DNA of 64,000 nucleotides from Sindora glabra. Taxonomy: Eukaryota; Streptophyta; Magnoliopsida; Fabales; Fabaceae. Below, piece after piece: positions 11,721 to 24,327 of this stretch. Each line of letters opens with the position of its first letter. Position 1 is the first letter of the stretch. A program made the translations under genes and the position numbers. The notes beneath the pieces were generated by a model that saw only the letters and a list, made by a program, of their open reading frames with translations, did no database searches and was not told the origin of the DNA. Location: the NCBI GenBank assembly GCA_020226215.1, contig CM035226.1:60039455-60103454 (forward strand). Reading direction: 5' to 3'.

Positions 11721-14032
11721 ATATTAAATTTACTATAATCAATTTTGAATTTGCCAAAATTATAATATACAACCCATTAATTTATTCATAATTAATATAG
11801 ATGACCTAATTTTTTAAATAGCAAAGTTCAAATTTAATATATTTACGGGGCCTCCGTGCAAGGCTTCTAAGAAAAGTTTCAAATAAAAGTTTATAAGAGA
11901 AACCTTGCACTTTGTATTTGATACCCAACATGCTTCCTTCTTTTCTTTTATTAATTTCACTGACGCTAAAATTTTTGCTCTTAAAAGCAAAAACAAGTGA
12001 TTAGCAAACTTATGTTCATAATTGCAACTTTATTTTTATGTTTTTATTATATAACATGTTGTATTTATAATACTCTTATATCTAAATTTAAATGTATGTC
12101 ATAGTTTTTTTATACCATATAGTTATTCAATAAGTCCATTTATAGATAAAAAATTTAAAAATTTTAATGAGCTTGGATTTGATTTCTCAATCACATTTTT
12201 ATGAAAACCATTATTTTTGGATCAATCGTTCTTAGATGATTTAAAATTATAATAATATTTTTATCATATACTTTTATAAAATAAAAATTCATTAAAATCT
12301 TATATATCAATATTTTATGTTGTCTTCCTACATATGTTGGAAGGAGCTATTTCAAAATAAATTTTTCTTTAAGTATGATTGACAAATATTAGATGTGGAA
12401 TAAGACAAGTAAAGAAAATTTCTATGTATTCAACTTCTATTTATTCTCTATTATACCTCCTTTTAGATTAAAAATATTTCATGAAACAATGAATTCAAAT
12501 TATGGAGAAATTATGAAAAGTGATATTTTTGGTAACAAAAATCAATTGATTTTGTATGTTTTTATTTAATAAAAAGTTATATATATTTTGAAAAGTTGTT
12601 ATTTAAAAATTTTAAAAGTATACTTAAGTAATGAATAGAATAAATTAAATTTCAATATTTTTCTTTGATAATGTAAAACTCATTTAAAAGTTATATACGT
12701 AAATAAATATCTAATTTAGATGAAAAAAAATTATAATTCGTGCATGGCATGGATTTACTCTCTAGGTCCTTAGGAAAGCGGGACGGCGACAGAGACCGCA
12801 TGCAAGGCAATAGAAAGTATTTGTCATCTAACACCAATCTCAGCTTCTTCAATTTTATGTTCTTTTTATTTTCTTATTCTTTTTTTTTCCAAAAATCTAT
12901 TGATTTTTATTCAGTCTCTATATAGAGATTAGCAATTTCTATTTTTTATTTAGACAAAAAATTATATTACTAATTTAATAATAATAAAATAATAAATTTG
13001 CTAGTATAATTAATTACTTGAATTTATGAATATATTTATTGTGAAAATAAGAAAAAATAAGTGGAGTTAATTCAAATATTTTAGATTAATATTTTTTATT
13101 AAAATTATTTAAATGCATCTTAATTGAGAGCCAATATCCGATTAGGCCTATATCAACCAAATCAACCAAATGGATAAGTGCCCACTATACATTGAGCCTA
13201 ATAAGTGCCCAATCCCTATCACCTTGTTCAACTAGACCAGACATCTTACCTAATAAGAATTGATAGGATGAAACCCACAAACACAAGTTTATTCAACCTT
13301 ATTGAAAAATTCCAGATTGCATCACAAAAAGCATGTGTTCTGAAGAACAATAACTGCTTGAACACAGTCCACTCAGTAGTGATATCTAGTCATGCCAAAG
13401 ATGTCATGCCTCAAGATCCACACTCTTAGAACCCACAATTACACATCCAAGCACATAGATATTAGCCTATAAGTAGAAAACATCCTTGACTCATAGGGTT
13501 AAGCAATCAATTAATAGTGTTTATTCAAACTATACCAATTCCGATAAAGACATAAGACAATCTCTTCAATAATATAGTTTTTCTGTTCAAATAAAAAAGT
13601 GAAAATTTATGCATATATTCTTTTAAGAATTTTCATTTCCTTACTAAAGTCATTCTACTTTGTAGTGAAATTCAATCAAATTTTCAAGATTGTCTATGTT
13701 GAAACACATTGAATCATTGAACACAATTGATTGGTACTCCATAATTTCATCAAAACTAGAAGTGAAATAATAAAAGTTAGGAGATATGAGGTTAATAGAA
13801 AATGTGTATAGAAAAAAATGAAGAGAGAAGAAAGCAAGTGTGTCACATAGGAAAGAAATGAAATATTTTAATACATAAAATAAATATTATTTAAATTTAA
13901 ATGAATAAATAAATTTAATACATAATAATGGAATAAAAAGATTAACTTAACTAAGAAAAATGTAAATTAGTAAATTCTTTCTTAAAAATAACTATATTGC
14001 AACATGCAATCTCACATAATATCTTCACGTTC
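11721..14032. other. No gene seen
   Basis: AT-rich sequence. A short GC-richer patch near 12740-12840 and a less AT-rich block at 13125-13560 have no frame or motif I recognise; the latter may be another eroded retroelement. Confidence 0.5.
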
Positions 14033-14037
14033 TAAGG
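14033..14037. repeat. Target-site duplication TAAGG (left)
   Basis: taagg before the left LTR matches 19771-19775 after the right LTR. Confidence 0.9.
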
Positions 14038-15447
14038 TGATAAGATAAAAATACACCAAAGAGTAGGTGAAATTATGTTTAAAAATTTTAAGCAAATTTG
14101 TATTAAAAACATTTAGTTTTTTTGGGTTACTTTTTCATCATTCCCTAAAAATCAATAAGAGTAAAGATATGAAATAAAGAAAATAACAACTAATGATAGT
14201 GCAATAACATGCACAAATTAAAGAGTAAAGGAAAGAGAAGATAGTACTAATACATAATGGTTCAATTGTTTAAAGGAATAATTGTTCCTTTAGGCTTACT
14301 TTACTCTCTTAAGATCAAAGCCAATCATAGTGATTATCCATTAGTACTTTTTTTTTTTTACAAAGTCTAATATACTTTCTCAAAAAGTCTAATATACTTT
14401 CTTGCTTGATCTTTTAAGGACTCAATCAATACCACCTTAATACTTGAGATTTTCCTTCTCATAACTTGGCTACTAAGTTTCTACAAGTGTTTTTCTTACA
14501 CTTCACCCTAACTACTAAACTTTTATGGAGGCAAGGTTTGTCTGTTGAAGGAACTATAAAGGTTTATACACTTTAATAATGTAGATATGCAAGCTTAAGA
14601 ACAAATAAGTAGACAACAAAAGATAGAAAGAATTTTAAAGGGAGAAAGCCTTCGAGAAAGAAGAAAAGATGCTTATGTGTCTTATTAATTCGATAAGGAC
14701 CTTTATTTATAGTGAAAGAGCTCAAAATAGCCATTGGAAACATCACACTTCCTAAAGAGTAACTTCATTCTTATGGCTTTTTTCTCTTGCTTTTAGTCTT
14801 TCTTATTGTTTACTCTTTTAAAATGTTATTAATATATTACTTTCAAAGTTAGCATGTATTGAATGACAACACTTGTTATTTCCTCTGCTATCTTGAAAGG
14901 TCACTTTTATTGTGTATTATAAAAGTACAAGTTACTTACTTTTTCTAGAATTTTTGAATATCTCCAAAAGTTGTTACTATCATAATACAATACTTGTGCA
15001 TGCTCTTTCTAATTTAATCACATGATAAGGTATAATTGCTAACTTAACAATAAGATGGCAATCAAAAGGGAAACTTACAAATTCAAACTCTCTTGAAATA
15101 GTATAACTAAAAAGCAAAGAGCAACCTAGATATAATCAATGATTTTATAGTGAAAGAGCATATTTTTTACAAATATAGTAAGAAACTTTTCATAGTACAT
15201 CAAATCTTTTTCAAACATACCAAATAAACATTGAGAAAATGTTTGGAAATAGATTTAACTATTCTTCTACATTCCAAAGAGCAATCTAGGCAAATATATT
15301 ATTAAACTAATAAAAAATGTAGCCCATAATACTTTTAAGCACTATTATATCATTTTTTGCATTTTATAAAATATACTTTTAAATATATCGTCATCAAAGC
15401 TAAATTATACATTCATTTAAACATAAAAAAGGGCCTCGTGTTTTACA
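14038..15447 (-). repeat. 3' LTR of the 14038-19770 element
   Basis: 1410 bp, homologous along its length to 18379-19770. Shared blocks include agagtaaaggaaagagaaga and actttaataatgtagatatg. Confidence 0.92.
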
Positions 15448-15869
15448 TTCTTTCCCTTTTTTATGATGGTATCTTGCAAACATATTTTGAAAACATACAA
15501 GTTTTGAAAACTAGCAAGCATATTATCATATCATGATGTTTAGGATTGTCACAACAATTTCCAAGTATCAAAGCATAAGATTAAGCAGATAGCAAGTATG
15601 ACAAAAGATCTTGTTATTTTGCATTGTAAACCTTTGTTTTCAAATTTAAGAAACAATGTTTTAAAATATGAGGACATAAATAGAAATTAGCATGCATCCT
15701 TAACAAGATATCAAAGAAAAATGTATTAGAGCATAATTAATTAGGTATCAAAGTAAAAATTCAATATACAATAGTGTCCCTTATTGTTTTCATTTTGTAA
15801 TCCTTCTTTTTTTTTTTAATTTTAGCAAATTATATTGCAACTGCTCGCTCTTTGCTCTCTATTTCTATT

Positions 15870-16415
15870 TGTTGGGAATTCAAATTATCATACGCAACGA
15901 AAATTCAAAAACTTGATCTGAATTCTACCTAGGATCTATGCAAAAGACATAAATCAATGATTAGGGTTTTGTTTATTGGGCACTCATGTTTCTACTAATC
16001 AAAACTTGAGAGAGAGGATGAATCAAACGCCGGCCGGAAGGTACAGCGTCTTTATGGTATCCACACGAAGTGAACAATGACCTTTCACCCTTCACAAATC
16101 TGTTAGGATGTGTTTCTCTCTCTAGGATTAGGATTGGGTATTTTCTGAGTGATTTAAGATTTTATGAAAGCTTATGAGCATGTGTAAAAGTGCTGCCCTC
16201 AATTCCCTTTTTTATAGAATTTAGGCAAGCCACAATCCTAGTCCTACTAGGATAATGCCTCCAAAATCCTAATCACACTTAACAACTTATCTTATCCTTA
16301 TCCTAGAGAAAGTGATGAGAGATATGACTTATCTATTAATTATCTAATATTAGATAATAATATTATCTCATAATATATTTATCTAATATCTGATAATATA
16401 ATTATTTGATATTAC

Positions 16416-16475
<60 letters not shown>

Positions 16476-17485
16476 CGTGAACAACATATTATTATTCTTA
16501 ATAATAATATATATGCACAAAAATAAGTTCAATTAGTTAGATATTAATATAATTAAAGTTTAATTAATTATTATCTTATTCCTACTCTTTTTGTGTGATC
16601 CTGTAGGTTTTTACTACATTGATAATAACTCATTATTGAACTATAGACAGTAAACGGTATCTAGCAATACATCACTGCCACTCAAGTAGTAAGAATGTTT
16701 GTGATTCAACATCCACCTAATATATGATTAACGTTTTGTATCATAATCCCTTTTGTAATAATATCCAAATTGAACTGGAGGCATGGAGTGTGTCATTTTC
16801 GTCAATGTTCAATTTATATTTCTTGATACTGGGTAGACTTCAAAACAAATTATCAATATCACATATTGATCCATTTAAGCATGACCATGTATTTTTAAGT
16901 CTTACTCAATCAAGGGGTTCAAGGATATATCTCTTTTTTATAAGAGTAACAAAATCTCATCTACATCACCACTTCCCTCTACATGATTCGTGACACACCC
17001 AATCAATGTCCTACTCATCATCCCAATTAAAGGTGACATAAGACGACATTAAAGTAAGTAACCCCTCATGTAGGGAACTGTAATGACTTCAGGTCAAAGG
17101 ACTATATGCAATTGTGACCATATGAGAACTACTAATAACATAAGTCTTATCCATGCAGTATTCTTATAATGAGCCAGTCCAGTACATTTGTTCACTAACA
17201 ATGTACTCATGTATTGACTTGATATCACATATCCATGATTCATAATCATCAGTCACTATATATGCTAATCTCGATGTACTGTTACTATCCCTGTCGTAAT
17301 AATACTTAACTAGAGGTATTTTAAGAATAGTAAAATTATTCCATGGACAATTATTATATTAAGTTATAAATTGCGCAAAAAAATTGAAAACAAAATATAA
17401 TAATTGCATTGCCTAAAATAAAACATAATACATTGTGTATTATTTCAATCATCTATATGATTGGTTCCTAGGATACATACCAACA
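15870..17485 (-). mobile_element. Solo LTR nested in the older LTR element
   Basis: Starts tgttgggaattc and ends atacataccaaca on the + strand, with identical 5-bp flanks CTATT (15865-15869 and 17486-17490). 1616 bp with no second LTR, primer-binding site or coding region, so it is best read as a solo LTR left by LTR-LTR recombination. It contains a (TA)n run at 16421-16473. On the minus strand it would start TGTTGGTATGTATCC. A small non-coding element of unknown type cannot be excluded. Confidence 0.85.
16421..16473. repeat. (TA)n microsatellite
   Basis: About 26 TA units inside the solo LTR. Confidence 0.96.
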
Positions 17486-17519
17486 CTATTTTCCTTCTTC
17501 TCCTTCATCATTAAAAAAG

Positions 17520-18250
17520 ATGATGATAGATACCTGGTAAGCAAGTTCATAAGGAAAGGGAGGATTTAATATCATTATCTTCTTTTTCATCTTCTTGAGA
17601 AGATATTGAAGTTTTAAGAGTAATGTTTCTTTTTCTCTTGTTAATTGTATCTTTCATCATCTTAGTTTTCTCATAAGTTTTGCTCCTTAGCTCATCATCG
17701 GTAAAAGTATCAAGATTGTTACCTTCTTTAATAGCATTACACTTAAATTTCCATAAACTTGGGACATATCCAAGTATTTTCAAGATATCATCTTGTTCGA
17801 AAATGATTCTTCCAAAAGTATAAAGATCATTCTAGATGGTAGACATTCTTTCAAACATAGACTCAATGTTTTCATTCTCCTCCATTTGGAAAAGTTCATA
17901 TTCTTGAGAAAATATATTAACATAGGTGGTGCACACTTACCTTGTTCTTTCAAAGGTAATTTAGATTTTATCCCACATCTCCTTTGTCATGATTCACTTA
18001 GTCATTTTCTTATATTCTTTTGGGGGCAACAACACATATGTTAACATTTTTGGTTTTAGCACGAATATTATTCTTTTTCTTTTTGGCTTCATTTTACTTG
18101 CTCTTTAGCTTTGGATTATTAGTTTCATCTTGCTTTTTAGTTGGAAGAATGTATCTTTCCTTGATCAACTCCTACATTTTATCATTAATGGCTTCAAGGA
18201 ATATTTTCATTTAGTGTTTCTAATAATCATGATCGGTTCTATCAAATAAT
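17520..18250 (-). pseudogene. Copia-type gag (UBN2-like) relic
   Basis: On the minus strand, fragments match the UBN2/gag-polypeptide of plant copia elements. They include YELFQMEENENIESMFERM followed by a TI-NDLYTFG-like stretch (about 17800-17900), then MKILGYVPSLWKFKC and DTFTDDELRSKTYE (17680-17783), and an acidic tail QEDEKEDND (about 17560-17590). In-frame stops interrupt the upstream part. Gag packages element RNA. No pol follows. It lies just inside the right LTR, as expected for a minus-strand element. Confidence 0.82.
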
Positions 18251-18378
18251 GGTGGTTTAGATGTAAAGTGCCCTTCTTGTGTATGTGATGATCTATGATT
18301 ATCTATGATTGGTTCCTACAAAATCTTTACTTAAAAGTAGTTAAGCTTTAAAAATGGAGACCAAGCTCTAATACAAAT

Positions 18379-19770
18379 TGATAAGGAAAAAATACACCAA
18401 AAGGGTTGAATTAGTGTTTAAAAATTTTAAGAAAATTTGTTTTAAAAATAACTTGCTTTTTTGTAATCCCCCTAAAAAGCAATAAGAATAAAGATATGAA
18501 AGATTAAATAAATAAAAGTTAATGATAATGTAATAGAGTGCACAAATTAAAGAGTAAAGGAAAGAGAAGATAGAATCAATATATATAGATTCAATTGTCC
18601 AAAGGAATAACCATTTTTTTTGTTTACTCCACTCTTTTAAGATCAAAACCAATTTTAGTGGTTATCTACTAACAGTTTTTCCTTTTACAATGCCCAATAT
18701 ACTTTCTTACTTGATCTTTCAAGAATTCAAGCAATCCAACCTTAACATTTGAGGTTTTCCTTCTTATATCCTAGTTACAAGGAATCTACAAGTATTTTAT
18801 TCACACTCCATCTTAGCTAGTGAATCTTTAGATAGGTAAGTTTTGTTTCTTGAAAAGACTACAAAGGTTTATATACTTTAATAATGTAGATATGTAAGTT
18901 TAAGCTGAAATAAAAAGATCACTGAAGATAGAAAGAATTTTAGAGAGAGAAAGCCTTCTAGAGAAAAGATAAGATGCTTATATATCTTACCAATATGGTG
19001 GGGACTTCTATTTATACTAGAGGAGCTCAAACTAGCTATTGGGAACATTACATTTCTTAAAGAGCAATTTCATCTTCGAAGCTTCTTTCTCTCATTCTTC
19101 TATCTTCTTTGTTGTTTTCTCTTTTTGAATATCATTGATATATCACTTTCTAAGTTAATATGTGTTGAATAATAATTTTTGATTTTTTCTTTACTTTCTT
19201 AAAAGGTCACTTTCATTGTATACTATAAAAGTACAAATTGCTTGCTCTTTTCAAAATTTTTAAATTTCTCTAAGAGTTGTCACTATCATAGTACAATACT
19301 TTTGCTTGCTCTTTCCAATTTTATCACATAATAATATACAATTATTGAGTCAGTAATGAGTTAGTAGTCAAAAGAGCAACTTGCAAATGTAAACACAGTA
19401 GAAATAATATAACTAAAGAAAAAAGAACAACCTAGACATAATTAATGATTTTATAATTTCTAATAGTAAAAGAGAATATTTTCATAAATATAGTAAGTAG
19501 CTTTTCAAGGTACATCAAATCCTTTCCAAACATAGCAAATAAACATGAGAAGACAGTTGGAAACAGATTTGACGATTCTTTTGCATTGTAAATAGCAACC
19601 TGAGCAAAAATACTATTAAACTAGTAAAAAATGCAGTGCAGTATACTTTTAAGCACTATTATATCATCTTTGCATTTTATAAAATGTACCTTTAAATATA
19701 TTTTCATCAAAACCAAATTATATATTCATTTTAACATTCATTTAAACATAAAAAAGTCCCACATTTTACA
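18379..19770 (-). repeat. 5' LTR of the 14038-19770 element
   Basis: 1392 bp, partner of 14038-15447, followed by the target duplication TAAGG at 19771-19775. Confidence 0.92.
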
Positions 19771-19775
19771 TAAGG

Positions 19776-21157
19776 TTGCAGATTAAGAATGGTTTCCATC
19801 AACTATATTCAATAATATTTTTTTTTACAAAATGGATAGCCTAAATTAAAGATTAAAGGAAGTAATTAAAAGGTAGTATTGGAAAATAAAAATGGGAAAA
19901 GTGGATCCTCTCAACTATACTTAAGTCCCCTTTTTTTCTTTTCAACAAAAGGCAACTAAAGTCTAAATGAAATAATTTGAAGGTAAAGTTGGAAAGTGAA
20001 AAATTAATTTTTTAGGAAAAAATTTTCTTTGGCTTTGGCATGTGTTAAAAAAAGTAATGGCTGCAAAAAAAATTCTTTTAATAATTATACAAGGAGGATA
20101 GAGATGGAGATTTTCAAAACATCATATTAATCCTCCATTTCATATATCTGCATCTAATGAAATCAAAAAGTTTCCCCTATGCCATCAATTGAAACATCAT
20201 TTGTTCTCTATTTGTAATAGTTAAATCTTTATAGGAATAACTTGACAATTTATATAATATGTTATAGGAAAGGTAGGGGTTTAAACTATAGCCAACCTAT
20301 CCTCTCTTTAACTAAATTTAAGTTAGGTTTCAAATAAGGAGTTGGTTACTCATTTCATTTTTAGGGTAAATTTGGTTGTTTGCATTTTTAGAATATATAA
20401 TGTAAATCTAATATTTCCTTTTATTATTAAAAAAATTACATGGGATTGTGTTTATTTTTTTGAATAATTTTAATACAATATTTTTTCAAAATATTTTTAT
20501 TGGGAGGCAAATCTCATGGTATAAGGCTTAGTTACATAAAAATATTATTTTATCTTATCTTATTTTATTTTTAATAAATGTTTTATCAACATTATTACTC
20601 ATACCACAACCACAAATATTGTTAACCATTACTAATCAATCAATTTTCTATTACTAGCCATTGTTTGTTGATCAATTTTTTTTTGTGGGTATTCATATTT
20701 TGATGATTAATGAACTTTCCAATGAAAATATTTTTGAAAATTTTAAAAATTTCTTAAAAAATCTCAATTAATTAAAATATAAAATTATGACATGCTTAAA
20801 ACTTTTTAGATAAATCAAACATGATAATGTAAACATTCTTAATAATTAATTTTTTTAAAAAATAATGTTAAAAGACTTTTAGAAATGAATGATTACATGA
20901 ACCAAATCTTTCTTGAGACTTTATTAATAACCTTCTCCCTTCCTGATGTCATTGTGTTCTTCTTACCCTAGTCTTCTATTTTTTTAGTTTTTTTTTATAT
21001 CTAACTCAGTTATATTTTCTAGAAAAGAATTTAACACAAAAGAAAATATAAGTACCTTTTTTATCCATCTTTCAAATTCAAGGAATTGTCATTTCTCTTA
21101 GATATTTTTCTATTATATTAGATTTTCCAGATTATTTGACACTTCCACAACTTATGT
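19776..21157. other. No gene seen; one weak duplication
   Basis: AT-rich. Two diverged ~115-bp blocks starting near 19790 and 19905 share a caactata core, then an attaaaggaagtaattaaaa / tctaaatgaaataatttgaa part. Nothing else recognised. Confidence 0.45.
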
Positions 21158-21870
21158 CATGTTTGGTATGATGGATTAGTAATGAATAGATTAAAAAAAC
21201 ATTATTTGGCAGGCATAATGGAATGAGAATGATCATTCCGTAGCCCATTCCTTAAAGAATGGTTATTTTTTTTAATGATGGAATTTCTATTCTATAACAA
21301 AAGTGATGGAATAACTATTCCATTATTTGTGGAATGAATTTTTTACACTCATATCATTTACATCTTTTGTGTATTTCAATATTACCCTCTATTAATAAAT
21401 AATAAAGTAATATCTAGTTTTTAACATTGTATTATTAAAATATATTAGTAATTATATTATTAATAAAAAATTTTAAAATAAAATATTTTTATACAAAATT
21501 ATTTGATATATAAAATTTGGCAAAACAAATTTTTATGCTTTTACTATAGAAATTTATTTGTTAATTATAATATTGATAATTATGGTTTTTATGTTCAATT
21601 ATAAAAAAATTTATAAATAAATAAAAAATGGTAATATCATCTCTTATATAAATATGATTTCAATTTTTTATTTTCATTTTATTTTTAAGGGTATTATTGT
21701 CATTGATTTTCTTCCATTTCATTCCTACAATTTTTTTCATTTCTATAATATTATAGTACCAAACAAAAATATGAAGTGAAATACTCATTCCATTCCTAAA
21801 CTTGTCAAATATAATTATGGGATAGTCATTCCATTTTGTTTTATTTCATTCCATCGTATGAATGCAACAT
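21158..21870. mobile_element. MITE-like element with ATTCC-rich ends
   Basis: The left end reads atgtttggtatgatgga. The right end, reverse-complemented, reads atgttgcattcatacgatgg, giving imperfect inverted termini. Subterminal gaatg/cattcc motifs are repeated in both orientations, typical of hAT-like non-autonomous elements in plants. About 0.7 kb, no coding. A clear 8-bp target duplication was not found, so the ends are approximate. Confidence 0.6.
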
Positions 21871-22082
21871 TATACATCATTAAGAATGAGCTTTGTTGGA
21901 AGATCTTTGTTGTTTGTTTCCCCTAGTCATGCTTTCTTCAACATATTAACTTCTTCCACCAAGTTTTATTGGAAAAATTATACAATTTTAATTAATTGAA
22001 TTTATATTTTATTTTGTTATCTTCTCTACTTTAATCTTTGGTAATGATTTGCTATTATTATCTTTTTTTTAAACTTTTTTAG

Positions 22083-23132
22083 CCCAGAGGTACAAGTTGT
22101 TGAAGACATTGTCAAAGTGGTAACAAGAGTATTAGGTCATAAATTCTCAAGCTTTACTAACGAATTAGTTAGGATGCAATCTCATTTGGAAATATTGAAT
22201 ATGCATATGGCTTTAGGGTTGAATGATGTTCGATATATAGGAATTACTGGGATGGGTAGAATAGGAAAGACTACTCTTGCTAGAATTTTGTATGACAAAA
22301 TTTGTCATCACTTTGACACATGTAGTTTTCTTAAAAATGTAAACAAGGGTTCCAAGGATGATTGTTTAATCAATCTACAAAAGCAACTTTTGCATGAAAC
22401 TCTACAAGTAGAAGATATAAGGGTACAGAGCATGAATAGTGGATCTAGTTTAATAAGAACTAGGTTATGCAACACGAAGAGCCTTACAGTTCTTGATAAT
22501 GTTGAACGATCATATCAATTAGAGAAACTTGCTGGAAAACTTGATTGGTTTGGTAGAGGAAGTCGAATCATCATAACTACAAGAGATGAGCATATTTTAA
22601 AACAATATGGGGTGAATTATGTCTACAAGGTTGAATTATTGAATAAGGTAGAGGACATTCAACTTTTTTGTAGAAAAGCCTTCAAACGTGATTATCCTTT
22701 GGAAAACTATGAAAGGCAAACTTGTAAAGTACTAGAATATGCCAAAGGCCTTCCTTTAGCAGTTAAAGTATTGGGCTCATTTTTGTATGGGAGGAGTATC
22801 ACGGAATGAGAAAGTGCCTTAGCAAGAATGCAAGAAAATCCTAAGAAAGAAATTATAGATGTGCTTCAAACAAGTTTTGATGGATTGGAGGAAACTGAAA
22901 AAGAATTGTTTCTAGACATTGCTTTTCTACAAAGGGAACCTGAGTGGTTTGTCAAAGATATGCAAAAAAATCATGGAAACCATCCAGATATCGGAATGAG
23001 AATTCTTATTGATAAATCTCTCATTCACAATTGGCTAGAAAAATTATTATGGAGAAATCATCCAAAGAACCAGGAAAGTGGAGTAGGTTATGGAGCTACA
23101 AGCATTTACAACATATTATAAGAAGAAACTCA
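22083..23132 (+). pseudogene. TNL exon 2: linker and NB-ARC
   Basis: AG acceptor at 22081-22082 and GTAAGT donor at 23133. Motifs in order: P-loop GMGRIGKTT (third Gly of the usual GMGGIGKTT is Arg), RNBS-A-like FDTCSFLKNV, kinase-2 SLTVLDNV (usual VLDDV, second Asp is Asn), RNBS-B GSRIIITTRDEHIL, GLPLAVKVLGSFLYGRS, RNBS-D FLDIAF. A TGA at 22807 stands where the family has Trp, after ITE. The same frame then continues (IIDVLQTSFDGLEETEKELF) to DKSLI near 23020. After that a deletion and frameshift remove the MHD region, and the frame resumes in another phase as SSKEPGKWSRLW (about 23055-23090). ATP-switch function is very unlikely. Confidence 0.9.
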
Positions 23133-23214
23133 GTAAGTTATTATCTTTTAGACATAATTCAAGTAATTCTATATTTTTTCCTCTCATCTCATTATAGTAC
23201 TTCTTTTTCTCAAG

Positions 23215-23489
23215 CAACAAAAGATATTGAAGTCTTAGCTTTGATTGAGCCACATCCTAAAGAAATGAAATTAAAGGCCCAAACTTTATCGAAAATGAGT
23301 CGTCTTAGAATCCTCAGACTTGATGGCATGAAAATTTCAGGAAATCTAGTTCGTCTTTCTCGTGAAATACAACTTCTTACATTGATGAATTACCCTAGCA
23401 CTTGTTTGCCGCATCCTCTCACCCGTTCGCCCTTAATGTTTCAACTGGATAGACTCGTTTGCACCAAACAATCGTGGGAAGGCATAAAG
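23215..23489 (+). pseudogene. TNL exon 3: start of the LRR region
   Basis: Acceptor after ctcaag (23214), donor GTAAGT at 23490. It encodes IEVLALIEPHPKEM, LSKMSRLRILRLDGMKISGN and FQLDRLV, ending WEGIK. This matches the conserved ~280-bp TNL exon that follows NB-ARC (family pattern: FSKMSKLRLL..., then LWKGIK). Open in one frame but degenerate in its second half. Joins exon 2 through the usual intron after the N-S/G-T junction. Confidence 0.83.
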
Positions 23490-24327
23490 GTAAGTTTTAC
23501 CTGTTTCTTGAATGTTTAAATCTTATCTTTTTTTTTGTTTCTTTATAAAATAAACAAGAGCCAAAATGAACTACGTGACTAACTATAAAAAACAAAAGCA
23601 CAATTATAGAAGGTACTAATGAAGAAAGAAACAAATTAATTGATGCTTCTTTATAATTATGAGCTACTCAAAAACTAATCATATATATTGTACTTATACA
23701 TTTTGGATTGGCATCCCTTTTGTGCCATTTTAATGTATTTAAGTAGTTAGAAGCCAAAAATAGTTTTAAAAATAATAAGTATATATATAACTTTCCTCAA
23801 CTTTAAGGTTGGATTTCATTTGCAATAATTTTTGAGACTAGAAATTCAAGTCTTACTTTATGTAAAAATTTAAAATTAACAATTATGTATATCATCCGCT
23901 TAATTAATGAAAAGCAAATTAAATATATAAAATTTTAAGACCAGTTAACATATAATAATTTTGAGATGCTTATTTGAAAAGTTCATAAAAGAATTAAATA
24001 AAATGATTAATAAAATGAATCATGGCTTAAATGTTAATTTTAAGATTCTATATGATTTGGGCTTCAATTTCAAGTTCGGAACATTAATGACATGCAATCC
24101 AATTACTTTAGAAAAGAACTTTTAGCATTGTTCTTAAAAATGGTATACATAAAAAAATTTGGACATTATTATTGTTAGAACTATCCGTTTTGGAATGTTT
24201 ATCATTTTATCTTCTTTAATAATTTTATAGTTAATACTTCCAGTTCTATAGAGTTCTGTTCAATCAAATAATAATCCTCAAAATTCTTATTTCATTCAAT
24301 AAGCTCCCCTGTGATTCCCCTTCACAG
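23490..24327 (+). other. TNL intron, nothing else seen
   Basis: AT-rich, GTAAGT to CAG. No repeats or genes noted. Confidence 0.6.

Larger units (their letters stand above)
14038..19770 (-). mobile_element. LTR retrotransposon, minus strand, gag-only relic with a nested LTR
   Basis: Left LTR 14038-15447 (1410 bp) and right LTR 18379-19770 (1392 bp) both begin tgataag and end ttttaca on the + strand. They are flanked by the exact 5-bp duplication TAAGG. Primer-binding site: the reverse complement of 18356-18376 ends in agagcttggtctcc, an eroded tRNA-Met site. A purine tract aaaaaagggaaagaa (minus strand, 15448-15462) adjoins the 3' LTR. Without the nested LTR the interior is only about 1.3 kb and shows a copia gag relic but no pol, so it was a deletion derivative or non-autonomous. 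The LTRs are noticeably more diverged than those of the 4548 element, so this insertion is older. Confidence 0.92.
3531..22082 (+). other. 18.5-kb TNL intron/gap filled with transposons
   Basis: It begins with GTGAGT at 3531 and ends in a T-rich tract plus AG at 22081-22082, directly before sequence homologous to the TNL linker/NB-ARC. Contents: (TA)n at 4348, copia element 4548-9862, LINE fragment 9915-10430, AT tandem array 10680-11720, LTR element 14038-19770 with a nested solo LTR, and a MITE-like repeat 21158-21870. Stretches 3600-4340 and 11720-14030 show nothing recognisable. Whether it is ever spliced as one intron cannot be told from sequence. Confidence 0.65.

Noticed and set aside
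13205..13429. 74-codon + strand frame in a less AT-rich block
   Set aside because: No recognisable motif, no promoter or splice context; likely chance or an eroded repeat.
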